The position numbers were made by a program, and so were the translations under genes. This document shows, one piece after another, positions 1 through 6,955 of a stretch of 8,295 bases of DNA; positions within the stretch are counted from its first letter, which is position 1; the number at the start of each line of letters is the position of its first letter. Source of the DNA: Flavobacterium psychrophilum. GTDB taxonomy: Bacteria; Bacteroidota; Bacteroidia; Flavobacteriales; Flavobacteriaceae. The stretch spans positions 1-8,295 of the forward strand of contig CAMDSN010000065.1 in assembly GCA_945907225.1 (NCBI GenBank), given 5' to 3'. The notes beneath the pieces were generated by a model, which was not told the origin of the DNA, searched no databases, and was given only the letters and a program-made list of their open reading frames with translations.

Positions 1-482
1 TAATCTAATTCTTGGAAAATGGTGTGCATCAAACGCTTTTTGTCATTTATACTTTCTTCTAATGACACCATGGTTTCGGTTCTAAAAACACCTTCAATAT
101 CGTCAATCATATAGATCACATCTTTTGCATGCTTGGTATCTTTAGCTCTAATTTTACAAAAAATATTAAATTTACCAGTAGTAACTGAAGCCACTGTAAT
201 ATATGGAATTTCATTTATACGTTCAAGTATAAATTTAGTTTGTGACGTATTATTCAAAAACACACCAATATAAGCTATAAATGCGTAACCTAATTTTTCA
301 TAATCTAAAGCTAAAGAAGAACCCATAATAATTCCTTGATCTTCCATTTTCTTGACTCTTACATGAACAGTACCGGCAGAAATTAAAAGTTTTTTGGCAA
401 TATCGGTAAAAGGAATTCTAGTGTTGTCAATCAACATGTCCAAAATTTGGTGGTCTACTTCGTCTAATTTAAACTTACTCAT
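1..482 (-). CDS. Lrp/AsnC family transcriptional regulator (3' end at window edge)
   Basis: 160 codons are visible from the ATG at 480-482 (MSKFKLDEVDHQILDML). Residues about 5-50 form the AsnC-type helix-turn-helix: an acidic DEVDHQIL start, then FTDIAKKLLISAGTVHVRVKKMEDQGII, ending in the GIIMG hinge. Residues about 65-140 fit the Lrp/AsnC ligand-binding (RAM) domain, with YAFIAYIGVFL, ITVASVTTGKFNIFCKIRAKD and a final IEGVFRTETMVSLEES strand. Family members form dimers and octamers that bind DNA and sense amino acids or related small molecules; the ligand here cannot be read from sequence. The length is already that of a complete family member and the last two visible bases are TA, so the stop probably lies at the boundary. 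It sits 42 bp downstream of the M14 peptidase gene on the same strand and could be co-transcribed. I found no convincing promoter in that gap. Family assignment is firm; targets are unknown. Confidence 0.93.
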   Translation of the reverse strand, partial: MSKFKLDEVDHQILDMLIDNTRIPFTDIAKKLLISAGTVHVRVKKMEDQGIIMGSSLALDYEKLGYAFIAYIGVFLNNTSQTKFILERINEIPYITVASVTTGKFNIFCKIRAKDTKHAKDVIYMIDDIEGVFRTETMVSLEESINDKKRLMHTIFQELD

Positions 483-524
483 AACGTTGCTATATTAAAA
501 ATTAATACGTTCAAATTCAAAAAA

Positions 525-1664
525 TTAAACTTTATTCCCATTCACTATTTTAATGTCATCGCCTAAATTAAAAGTAGCTATTTCATTAATAACTGGGAAG
601 TGTTTATTTTGACACTTGTATGCTTTACATTGCGCATCCACAACAACATGACCAAAATAGTTTTCTAAATTATCTATCTGTGCAAAATGCGCTTTAAAAA
701 TAATTTGATCAGCGATTAAAACTTCATTGAACTGAGCAGCAAAATTGATAATTTTTTCTTTAGAATCATAATTTATTTTAACATTTTTATAAACAAAATC
801 ATAAAAAACAATATTATTTTGCGGAATATTCAAGTAATTGTCAATTTCGTTGAGAACTATATCGTTTTCGTAAAGATATGAAATTCCAGATAAAAGCGCA
901 ATGAAAATATATTTTCGAGTAATTTCTCTATCATAATCATTTGCAAAATGTCCAGCTTCAAAAAGTAGCGTTGGCACATGTAAAGATTGAAAGGTATCTC
1001 CAACACAATTCACATTAAAAGTATCGTCAAAACGCCCAACCTGATTTGGAATAAACTGTTGCAAGGCAGCATTCATGGCCACAATTACACCCATTGCATC
1101 AGTCCTAACTTGATTAACATCTCTATTTTCATTATAAGCAGGCGCTAAAAAAGATACAGTTGCAGGAGTTCCGTGGTTTCCCACGCCATAAATAGTTCTT
1201 TGATCGTGAAGATTAAAACAAAAACTCGGTTGAAATGAGTCAAATGTATTTCGAAGGATTACGCTTTCTGGTTGTGAAAGATTTTTCGCATCACGGTTTA
1301 AATCAACCCCATTGGCATTTTCTCTAGTGTATAATTTAGCTCCGTCGGGATTGAGCATAGGTAGTAAACAAAAAGTAAATGTGTTTAGTAAATTCCTACT
1401 AATTTCTGATTTAGAATGTAAAAAATTAATAAAATCGAGTAATGATTTTGTAGTAGTACTTTCATTTCCATGCATTTGAGACCACATCAAAATTTTAATC
1501 TTACCAGTTCCAAATTGTAATTTATAGATCGGTTTACCTAAAACCGAGGTGCCAATAACTATTGCATTGTATTGAAAAAGGAATTGTTCAATATGTTCTA
1601 ATGCTACATAACGACCATGAACTGTGGCTTCTCTGTACTGATTATATAATGCTTGATACTCCAT
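525..1664 (-). CDS. M14 family zinc metallopeptidase (carboxypeptidase-like), cytoplasmic
   Basis: 379 aa. The M14 zinc site is readable: H65 and E68 in MHGNES, H153 in NLHD, and the general-base glutamate E236 in LFEAGH. Substrate-site residues also match, with NPDG at 105-108 and the GVDLNRDA block giving N123-R124 (the carboxypeptidase A N144-R145 pair). M14 enzymes remove C-terminal amino acids or act on related amide bonds. No signal peptide is visible, so unlike many secreted carboxypeptidases it should act in the cytoplasm. No tyrosine occurs between residues 210 and 235, where the carboxypeptidase A Tyr248 equivalent would lie, so substrate handling may differ. The last ~110 residues are a separate non-catalytic tail I do not recognise. 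The gene begins 6 bp after the acyltransferase stop, indicating an operon, and is followed by the Lrp-type regulator. Substrate unknown; a role in peptide or peptidoglycan-fragment turnover is only a guess. Confidence 0.88.
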   Translation of the reverse strand: MEYQALYNQYREATVHGRYVALEHIEQFLFQYNAIVIGTSVLGKPIYKLQFGTGKIKILMWSQMHGNESTTTKSLLDFINFLHSKSEISRNLLNTFTFCLLPMLNPDGAKLYTRENANGVDLNRDAKNLSQPESVILRNTFDSFQPSFCFNLHDQRTIYGVGNHGTPATVSFLAPAYNENRDVNQVRTDAMGVIVAMNAALQQFIPNQVGRFDDTFNVNCVGDTFQSLHVPTLLFEAGHFANDYDREITRKYIFIALLSGISYLYENDIVLNEIDNYLNIPQNNIVFYDFVYKNVKINYDSKEKIINFAAQFNEVLIADQIIFKAHFAQIDNLENYFGHVVVDAQCKAYKCQNKHFPVINEIATFNLGDDIKIVNGNKV

Positions 1665-1670
1665 GATTAT

Positions 1671-2225
1671 CTACTTTATTTGGTATCCATTTTCTTTGTT
1701 TTTCCCTACAACTTCTCTAAAAAAAGGTAAAAATAAATTCATATCTGACTCATAATCCCCGGTAGTATAAAACGGGGATCCTAATCTCACCTCCTTTTTG
1801 CTATAATCAAAGGCAACTGGAATTATAGGAACACTTGCTTTGTGAGCAATGTAATAAAATCCCGAACGTAACTGAGAAACTTTCCTTCGTGTTCCCTCAG
1901 GAGAGAGTGCCAACCTAAATACTTCTCTTGAATTAAAAACAGCTACAGTTGCATCTACATTGTTTTTCCCTCCACTCCTATCTAATGGCGCACCACCGAC
2001 ACTCTTAAAATAATACCCAATTGGAAAAACAAACAACTCCTTCTTTCCAACAAAATTCATTTCTAAATCAATAATTCCTCTACTAAATAATCCTAAAAAA
2101 AAATCAAAATTACTTGTGTGGGGAATTACAGAAAAAACGCATTTTTTTATACTTGCATCAACAGTACCTATCAATTTCCATCCTAATATTCTGTAGAAAA
2201 TAAATTTATAAAGTCTTTGTTTCAT
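1671..2225 (-). CDS. 1-acyl-sn-glycerol-3-phosphate acyltransferase-like protein (PlsC/LPLAT family)
   Basis: 184 aa with the acyltransferase blocks in order. Catalytic HX4D is HTSNFD (H36, D41). Block II is GGAPLDRS at 78-84 with R83. Block III is SPEGTRR at 108-114, with E110, G111 and R113 for phosphate binding. Block IV is VPIIPVAFD at 132-140. The family transfers an acyl chain from acyl-ACP or acyl-CoA to a lysophospholipid or another lipid hydroxyl or amine at the inner membrane. It is shorter than typical PlsC (about 240 aa) and has no clear N-terminal transmembrane helix, so it resembles the short, poorly characterised acyltransferases common in Bacteroidetes; the acceptor could be something other than lysophosphatidate. 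It is the first gene of the leftward set and is divergent from the spermidine-synthase-like gene, with 55 bp between the two ATGs. The ATG at 2225 is the only sensible start. Confidence 0.87.
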   Translation of the reverse strand: MKQRLYKFIFYRILGWKLIGTVDASIKKCVFSVIPHTSNFDFFLGLFSRGIIDLEMNFVGKKELFVFPIGYYFKSVGGAPLDRSGGKNNVDATVAVFNSREVFRLALSPEGTRRKVSQLRSGFYYIAHKASVPIIPVAFDYSKKEVRLGSPFYTTGDYESDMNLFLPFFREVVGKNKENGYQIK

Positions 2226-2280
2226 TTATTTTAATTTGCGTAAATTTAGTGTTTATGTATTACTTTATAAACAAATAGTA
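2226..2280. promoter_or_regulatory. Compact divergent promoter region between acyltransferase and spermidine-synthase-like genes
   Basis: Only 55 bp separate the two divergent ATGs, so both promoters must overlap here or extend into the genes. The centre has a palindromic TAAATTTA (2241-2248), seven of eight to the Bacteroidetes -7 box TAnnTTTG. For leftward transcription a TTTG (complement of 2272-2275) lies 23 bp upstream of it. Rightward, TTTG at 2235-2238 lies 22 bp before a weaker TACTTTAT (2261-2268). None is a full consensus, so the exact boxes are tentative. Confidence 0.3.
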
Positions 2281-2943
2281 ATGATTCAAAAACTGCTAAG
2301 TTATTTTTTTCCAATCACTATTCATAAAAAAAACTCAAATCTGAGTAAAACACTAGAAGTTAGCTGGAATAATGGGCAACTTGTTTTGGATAGTAAAAAC
2401 ACAAACTATTCTTATGGCAGTTTGCAACGCATACTCAGAAAAGGTCTTAAATTTATTGGCTATGACCGAATAAAAAGTTATGAATCAATATTAGTACTCG
2501 GAGTAGCTGGAGGAAGTGTTATTAAAACAATTATTGAAGAAATCAATTTTAAAGGTAAAATAACCGGTATTGAAATAGAACCTAATGTAATTGAAATTGC
2601 CAATGTTTATTTCAATTTAAACACAATTCCAAATCTAGAAATTATTATAGATGACGCATTTGAATTTGTTTTAAAAACCAAGTTTACGTATGATCTCATT
2701 ATTATTGATGTATTTGAAGATACGAAAATGCCAAATTTTTTATTTCAAGATTTTTTTATAGATAGAATTAATGCTATGCTCAATGTGAATGGCTTTATCT
2801 TATTTAATACTATGGTAATTACAAAAAAAAATGAAGAAAGAAATTTAATTTACAAATCGAAATTTAATGAAAACTATTCTATAAGAATGTATCCAAAAGT
2901 TGAAGTTCACAATGAATTATTTACAATAAAAAAACTGAGCTAA
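2281..2943 (+). CDS. Spermidine synthase-like / class I AdoMet-dependent transferase-fold protein
   Basis: 220 aa from the ATG at 2281 (MIQKLLSYFF). The frame stays open upstream to a TTG at 2236, but that start would leave only 10 bp to the divergent gene. The fold is that of spermidine synthases: a short N-terminal strand region (LDSKNTNYSYGSLQRIL), nucleotide motif I VLGVAGGSV (72-80), the acidic loop GIEIEP (96-101), the DDAFEF turn (124-129) and YDLIIIDVFED (137-147). True spermidine synthases carry a DSSDP-like motif at the last position and a DE..YHE-type N-terminal block for the diamine. Here the sequence is DVFED and the N-terminal block is YGSLQR, so the polyamine site is not recognisable. 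It may be a methyltransferase or a divergent aminopropyltransferase. Such short homologues are often labelled spermidine synthase by similarity alone. It stands by itself, convergent with kdsB. Confidence 0.8.
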   Translation: MIQKLLSYFFPITIHKKNSNLSKTLEVSWNNGQLVLDSKNTNYSYGSLQRILRKGLKFIGYDRIKSYESILVLGVAGGSVIKTIIEEINFKGKITGIEIEPNVIEIANVYFNLNTIPNLEIIIDDAFEFVLKTKFTYDLIIIDVFEDTKMPNFLFQDFFIDRINAMLNVNGFILFNTMVITKKNEERNLIYKSKFNENYSIRMYPKVEVHNELFTIKKLS

Positions 2944-3053
2944 ATGTAAATCGTCAGCAAAAAGTGTCTAAGTTGACATACGATGTGATTTGAAATTTAG
3001 GTATTAATAAAATTAAAAAAAATCATCTTAACTAAAAAACAGCTGAGAAACTT

Positions 3054-3782
3054 TTAACGAAACAGCTTTCTGGCTTCTTCAAGGTCTTCTAATGTATCAA
3101 TTCCAATACTACCTTTATCGGTTTCTATCATTTTAATTCTTTTACCAAATTCTAAATAACGAAGTTGTTCTAATTTTTCTGAAGCTTCAAGTGATTTCAT
3201 GGGCAATCGATAAAAGTCTAGAAGGGCTTTTTTTCGAAAAGCATAAATACCAATATGCTTCATATACCTTACACCTGAATTAATGTCCCTTGGATAAGGG
3301 ATAACTGAACGAGAAAAATACAGCGCAAAACCATTTTGATCAACAACTACTTTTACATTATTTGGATTCTCAATATCAGATTTTTTAACAACTTCAAACA
3401 TTAGCGAAACCAAATCAACTTTATTATCAAAATCATTTCTAAAAACCTCAATAACATTTGCTAATGGCTCTCTATTAATAAAAGGCTCATCACCTTGAAT
3501 ATTAATCACAATATCCACATCTAAATTTTCAATTGCTTCTGCAATTCTATCACTGCCACTTTCGTGAGTATTTTTACTCATTATTGCTTTACCTCCATTG
3601 TTGATTATTTCATTATAAATCAAAATAGAATCTGTAACCACAAAAACAGCATCAAATAATTTAGTACTAATAGCTGCTTCATACGTTCTTAAAATTACGG
3701 TTTTGCCACACAAATCCTGCATTAGTTTAGCAGGAAAACGAGTAGAATCATAGCGAGCTGGAATAACGGCAAATATTTTCAT
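3054..3782 (-). CDS. kdsB: 3-deoxy-manno-octulosonate cytidylyltransferase (CMP-Kdo synthetase)
   Basis: 242 aa, the usual KdsB length. It couples CTP and Kdo to give CMP-Kdo, the activated sugar for the inner core of lipopolysaccharide, in the cytoplasm. The sequence opens with the nucleotidyltransferase signature [13 protein letters not shown] (7-19). It continues with SGSDRIAEA (75-83), the metal-binding NIQGDEP (94-100, D98), KHIGIYAF (175-182), [11 protein letters not shown] (201-211) and GIDTLEDLE (227-235, D229). D98 and D229 correspond to the two magnesium-binding aspartates of the family. The KdsB-specific blocks distinguish it from NeuA and IspD. The gene appears monocistronic: 119 bp separate it from the helicase gene upstream on the same strand, and it is convergent with the spermidine-synthase-like gene. 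Start is the ATG at 3782, giving the canonical [11 protein letters not shown]-terminus. Confidence 0.97.
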   Translation of the reverse strand: MKIFAVIPARYDSTRFPAKLMQDLCGKTVILRTYEAAISTKLFDAVFVVTDSILIYNEIINNGGKAIMSKNTHESGSDRIAEAIENLDVDIVINIQGDEPFINREPLANVIEVFRNDFDNKVDLVSLMFEVVKKSDIENPNNVKVVVDQNGFALYFSRSVIPYPRDINSGVRYMKHIGIYAFRKKALLDFYRLPMKSLEASEKLEQLRYLEFGKRIKMIETDKGSIGIDTLEDLEEARKLFR

Positions 3783-3812
3783 TCTTTGAAAAATTTCTTA
3801 GGTGCTAATTTA

Positions 3813-3820
3813 CAAAGTTG
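3813..3820 (-). promoter_or_regulatory. Possible kdsB promoter, -7 box only
   Basis: On the minus strand this reads CAACTTTG, seven of eight to the Bacteroidetes -7 consensus TAnnTTTG, 30 bp before the kdsB ATG. No clear TTG stands 17-23 bp upstream, so the assignment is tentative. Confidence 0.3.
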
Positions 3821-3901
3821 AATCGTAAATGCTACTTAATTACATAACATTTTTAATTCTTACGCACAAATCATTTTGATAACTAAATAACGGAGTAATC
3901 A

Positions 3902-5323
3902 TTAAGAAAGAAAACTATCATCTTTAAAACCAATTAAATACAACTTATCCTTAGCCCTCGTGACGGCAGTATATAACCACCTTACATAATCTATATCAAT
4001 TCCATTTGGCAAATACGGTTGCTCTATAAAAACCGTATTCCACTGACCACCTTGAGATTTATGACAGGTAATTGCATAAGAAAATTTAACTTGTAAAGCG
4101 TTGAAATATTCGTTGCTTTTAACTTTCAAAAACTTTCTGTATTGTGGTTCTCCTTCATAATCCTTCATTACTTCTTGATACAACCTGTTGCTTTCATCAT
4201 ACGTTAACGAAGGTGACTCGCTTGTTATGGTATCCAACAAAAGTTGGGTTTCAAAAGGTTTTTGTTCGGGATAGTCTACCATTCTAACTTTTACTTTGGC
4301 GAACTTAAATCCGTATAAATCTTTGAATCCGAATATTTCCAAAACTTCTACAATATCCCCATTGGCAATAAATCCAGCTTCATCGGTTTCTTTTAACCAA
4401 AAATAATTGTTTTTAACAACCATTAGATAATCACCTACAGACAAATCACTATCCTTAGCTAAAATTTTAGTTCGAATTTGTTGGTTGTATTGGTTTGCTC
4501 TTTTATTTGACCGAACAATAAAACAGGTGTCTTCAATACTATAATTGCTGTAAGCATTTTCTATAGCATCCTGAATATCATAGCCGTCTGTTAATCTAAC
4601 AATATCTTTAAATCCTTTTAATTCAAACTGAATCGCATCAACAAATCCGTTTTTTAACAGCTCTCGAAGTAAGGTAGCATTAAATAAAATTCCAGATTTT
4701 TCTTCTTGACGCATCACTTCATCCAATTCGATAGAAAAAATTTCCTTGTTATAGTGCAACGCTAATTTCTCTGTATCAAGCGCCGGACTAACATCCATAT
4801 GTACAGGAGGAAGTTGGGCTGTATCTCCTAAAAGAATTAATTTACAATTGTCGCCACTATAAACATATGAGATTAAATCATCTAATAAAGAGCCATTTTC
4901 ATATAATTTTGCTTCTGAATTCACATCAGAAATCATTGAAGACTCATCAACAATAAACAAAGTATTTTTAAATTTATTGGTTTGCATTGTAAATGAAACC
5001 CCACCCGACTTACTTTTTTTAGGAAAATAAATTTTTTTATGAATTGTGAAAGCGGGTTTATTTGAATAATTTGAAATAACCTTTGCTGCTCTTCCTGTGG
5101 GGGCTAGCAAAACATATTTCTTATTTATAACCGACAGATTATTTACAATAGCAGAAATAACTGTTGTCTTTCCCGTACCAGCATAACCTTTTAAAACAAA
5201 GATTTCATTGGGATTAGCATTCAACAAAAAATCGGCAATTTTTTGAAAAAAAATATCCTGTTTTAAAGTAGGCTGAAACGCAAACTGTTTTTGTAACACA
5301 CTATAAAACTGGGTTGAAGTCAT
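3902..5323 (-). CDS. SF1B DNA helicase, RecD/Pif1/Dda-like AAA ATPase
   Basis: 473 aa from the ATG at 5323 (MTSTQFYSVLQKQF). All superfamily 1 motifs are present: Walker A GYAGTGKTT (46-54), Ia LLAPTGRAAKVI (72-83), Walker B LFIVDESSMI (122-131), III LILLGDTAQLPPV (162-174) and IV VMRQEE (203-208, arginine R205). The C-terminal UvrD-like motifs are SYAITCHKSQGGQW (415-428) and RWLYTAVTRAKDKLYLIG (448-465). This is the layout of single-polypeptide RecD2/Dda/Pif1-type 5'-3' helicases, though it lacks the long N-terminal region of RecD2 and carries no RecBC-type partner nearby. It likely unwinds DNA in repair or replication restart; the exact role is inferred. The frame stays open 46 codons further upstream to 5461, but that extension is not helicase-like (cysteine- and aromatic-rich) and contains a strong promoter, so the shorter start is preferred. 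No gene abuts it closely. Confidence 0.9.
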   Translation of the reverse strand: MTSTQFYSVLQKQFAFQPTLKQDIFFQKIADFLLNANPNEIFVLKGYAGTGKTTVISAIVNNLSVINKKYVLLAPTGRAAKVISNYSNKPAFTIHKKIYFPKKSKSGGVSFTMQTNKFKNTLFIVDESSMISDVNSEAKLYENGSLLDDLISYVYSGDNCKLILLGDTAQLPPVHMDVSPALDTEKLALHYNKEIFSIELDEVMRQEEKSGILFNATLLRELLKNGFVDAIQFELKGFKDIVRLTDGYDIQDAIENAYSNYSIEDTCFIVRSNKRANQYNQQIRTKILAKDSDLSVGDYLMVVKNNYFWLKETDEAGFIANGDIVEVLEIFGFKDLYGFKFAKVKVRMVDYPEQKPFETQLLLDTITSESPSLTYDESNRLYQEVMKDYEGEPQYRKFLKVKSNEYFNALQVKFSYAITCHKSQGGQWNTVFIEQPYLPNGIDIDYVRWLYTAVTRAKDKLYLIGFKDDSFLS

Positions 5324-5350
5324 GAAATATAAATAGGATAATTGAGCATC

Positions 5351-5380
5351 CAAATATAATGGATTAATGGCCAAACTCAA
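5351..5380 (-). promoter_or_regulatory. Bacteroidetes-type promoter for the helicase gene
   Basis: Read on the minus strand: TTG (complement of 5378-5380), a 19-bp spacer, then a perfect -7 box TATATTTG (complement of 5351-5358). Transcription would start near 5344-5348, leaving a leader of about 20-25 nt before the ATG at 5323. Because this lies inside the longer open frame, it argues against translation starting at 5461. Confidence 0.65.
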
Positions 5381-5508
5381 CTCGAAAACGATAAACAATT
5401 GGTAAAAACAATTACAAAAGAACTTCGGAATATCTAAAGCTTTCCTATGGCTTTTTTCCAAATTACAAGAAACTGTAAAATGATATTACTTTTTACTATT
5501 GATTTTTG

Positions 5509-5516
5509 TAAGTTTG
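5509..5516 (+). promoter_or_regulatory. Likely promoter -7 box for the DUF3822-rsmD operon
   Basis: TAAGTTTG matches the Bacteroidetes -7 consensus TAnnTTTG at all fixed positions and ends 25 bp before the ATG at 5542, giving a leader of about 20 nt. No clean TTG lies 17-23 bp upstream, so the -33 part is weak. Confidence 0.45.
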
Positions 5517-5541
5517 CTTTTCATTTGTATAGAATAAAGCA

Positions 5542-6354
5542 ATGTGGCAAAATAGTAGTGTGGTAGAAAAAAATTATAAAAAACTGTCCATTCAGGTTTC
5601 CTTGAATGGTTTGTCATTTGCAACATTCAATACATTAACGAATGAAGTTATCAAATTAGAAAAAGTTGTTTTAGGCAAAACTAACCTGACTACTAAAATT
5701 GAAGATTTATTTGCGGAAGCGTTTCAAAACCACGCCGAACTTAGGTCTAATTATGATGAAATTATTGTTATTCACGCTAATAATCTCTCCACTTTTGTGC
5801 CAGTTGCCTTATTTGACAAAGAATATCTTGGTAGTTACCTTCAATTCAACACAAAAGTATTTGAAACTGATTTTTTTACCTACGACGAATTAGATAATTA
5901 TGAAATGAACAATGTTTATATTCCTTACGTAAATCTAAACAACTATTTCATTGATCAATTTGGATCATTTGATTACAAACATGCCAATACTATTTTGGTA
6001 AAAAAAGTATTAGATATTTCAAAAAATATTGAAGAAATACAATGTTTTGTTCATGTGGCTGACACGCATTTTGAAATTGTGATTACTCAAAATCAAAAAT
6101 TATTATTGTACAATTCTTTTGAATACAAAACAGCTGAGGATTTTATTTACTATATATTATTCACTGCAGAGCAATTACATTTAAATCCGGAACATTTCAA
6201 ACTACAATTGTTAGGGAAAATTGAAGAAACCGATACTTTATATACTTTGGCTTACAAATATATTCGTAACACTAATTTATTAGAAATTGATTTTATTTCG
6301 GGCACGCTAACAGAAGCTGAAAAACGCGAACATTTTATTTTATTAAACTCATGA
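5542..6354 (+). CDS. DUF3822 family protein, function unknown
   Basis: 270 aa. I recognise the N-terminal block KKLSIQVSLNGLSFATFNT and the overall layout as the DUF3822 family, found mainly in Bacteroidetes. As far as I recall, a Bacteroides structure assigned to this family showed an actin-like ATPase fold, but I cannot verify that here. The protein is acidic and soluble, with no signal peptide or membrane segment. The N-terminal half (to about 125) and the C-terminal half (about 135-260, including CFVHVADTHFEIVITQNQKLLLYNSF) each contain a strand pair like an actin-type subdomain: SIQVSLNGLSFATF and HVADTHFEIVI. No Walker motif is present. Its stop overlaps the rsmD start as ATGA, so the two are translationally coupled, suggesting a role near ribosome maturation or simply shared expression. 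A perfect -7 promoter box precedes it. Family call is good; function is unknown. Confidence 0.85.
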   Translation: MWQNSSVVEKNYKKLSIQVSLNGLSFATFNTLTNEVIKLEKVVLGKTNLTTKIEDLFAEAFQNHAELRSNYDEIIVIHANNLSTFVPVALFDKEYLGSYLQFNTKVFETDFFTYDELDNYEMNNVYIPYVNLNNYFIDQFGSFDYKHANTILVKKVLDISKNIEEIQCFVHVADTHFEIVITQNQKLLLYNSFEYKTAEDFIYYILFTAEQLHLNPEHFKLQLLGKIEETDTLYTLAYKYIRNTNLLEIDFISGTLTEAEKREHFILLNS

Positions 6355-6905
6355 GAATTATCTCCGGAAAATTCAAAGGACGCAGACTTTCCCCACCTAA
6401 AAATCTTCCAGTACGCCCTACAACCGACATGAGCAAAGAAGCCGTGTTTAATGTTTTAAATAATCATTTTGATTTTTCTTCATTAAAAGTACTAGAACTT
6501 TTTGCTGGAACTGGTAGTATCAGCTATGAATTTGCTTCACGAGGTGCATCACCAATAATTGCGGTAGATGGTGATTCAGGCTGTGTGAGCTTTATCAAAA
6601 AAACAGCACACGAATTTGATTTTGATATTTCTGCAATAAAGAGTGATGTTTTCAAATTTTTGGAGAGACATACAGGAAAGTACGATTTAATTTTTGCTGA
6701 TCCTCCCTATGGCATGGATCAACGTGATTTTGAAAAGGTTTTACTTCTTATCTTCCAAAATGAAATAATAGAAATTGAAGGAATGGTTGTCATAGAACAC
6801 TCAAAATATACCAAATTAGTCCACATACCTAATTATAGCTTTCAAAAAAATTATGGGGGATCCGTGTTTTCATTTTTTGAGATAGAAAAACAAGAGGTAA
6901 AATAA
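6351..6905 (+). CDS. rsmD: 16S rRNA (guanine(966)-N(2))-methyltransferase RsmD
   Basis: 184 aa, normal RsmD length. The enzyme methylates N2 of G966 in 16S rRNA within the 30S subunit, using S-adenosylmethionine. Diagnostic blocks are the N-terminal MRIISGKFKGRRL, RPTTDMSKEAVFNVL (22-36), the AdoMet-binding LELFAGTGSISYEFASRGA (48-66), the acidic AVDGD (71-75) after strand 2 and the catalytic N-methyltransferase motif DPPY (117-120). The C-terminal YGGSVFSFFE resembles the closing strand of the family. It starts in the 4-bp ATGA overlap with the DUF3822 stop, so it is probably translated by coupled re-initiation from the same mRNA. It ends 27 bp from the 3' end of rnpB on the other strand, with no separate terminator visible on the plus strand. 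Confidence 0.95.
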   Translation: MRIISGKFKGRRLSPPKNLPVRPTTDMSKEAVFNVLNNHFDFSSLKVLELFAGTGSISYEFASRGASPIIAVDGDSGCVSFIKKTAHEFDFDISAIKSDVFKFLERHTGKYDLIFADPPYGMDQRDFEKVLLLIFQNEIIEIEGMVVIEHSKYTKLVHIPNYSFQKNYGGSVFSFFEIEKQEVK

Positions 6906-6924
6906 TTAATCACTCTATTTTAAT

Positions 6925-6955
6925 AAAAAAAAGCAGACCTATAAGCCGGATTCTG
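6925..6955 (-). terminator. Apparent intrinsic terminator at the 3' end of rnpB
   Basis: On the minus strand the mature RNA ends GGTCTGC and runs directly into eight T residues (complement of 6925-6932). Besides the long-range P1 pairing, a local hairpin can form: CAGA (6955-6952), a two-base bulge, CC, an 8-nt loop, then GG and TCTG (6939-6934). Either helix followed by the U-run would act as a Rho-independent terminator; which one forms during transcription is not known. Confidence 0.5.

Noticed and set aside
483..524. Possible separate promoter for the Lrp gene (TAATTTTT, complement of 497-504)
   Set aside because: Seven of eight to the -7 box, but the G is missing and the nearest upstream TTG is 13 bp away; such matches are common in AT-rich gaps.
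2236..2280. Upstream TTG start adding 15 residues to the spermidine-synthase-like protein
   Set aside because: It would leave only 10 bp to the divergent acyltransferase start and no room for a promoter; the ATG at 2281 is a better start.
3037..3066. AACAGCT occurring twice near the kdsB 3' end
   Set aside because: A 7-base repeat in AT-rich DNA partly inside coding sequence is expected by chance.
5699..5893. 64-codon open frame on the plus strand
   Set aside because: Lies inside the DUF3822 gene in another frame, with no promoter or family resemblance.
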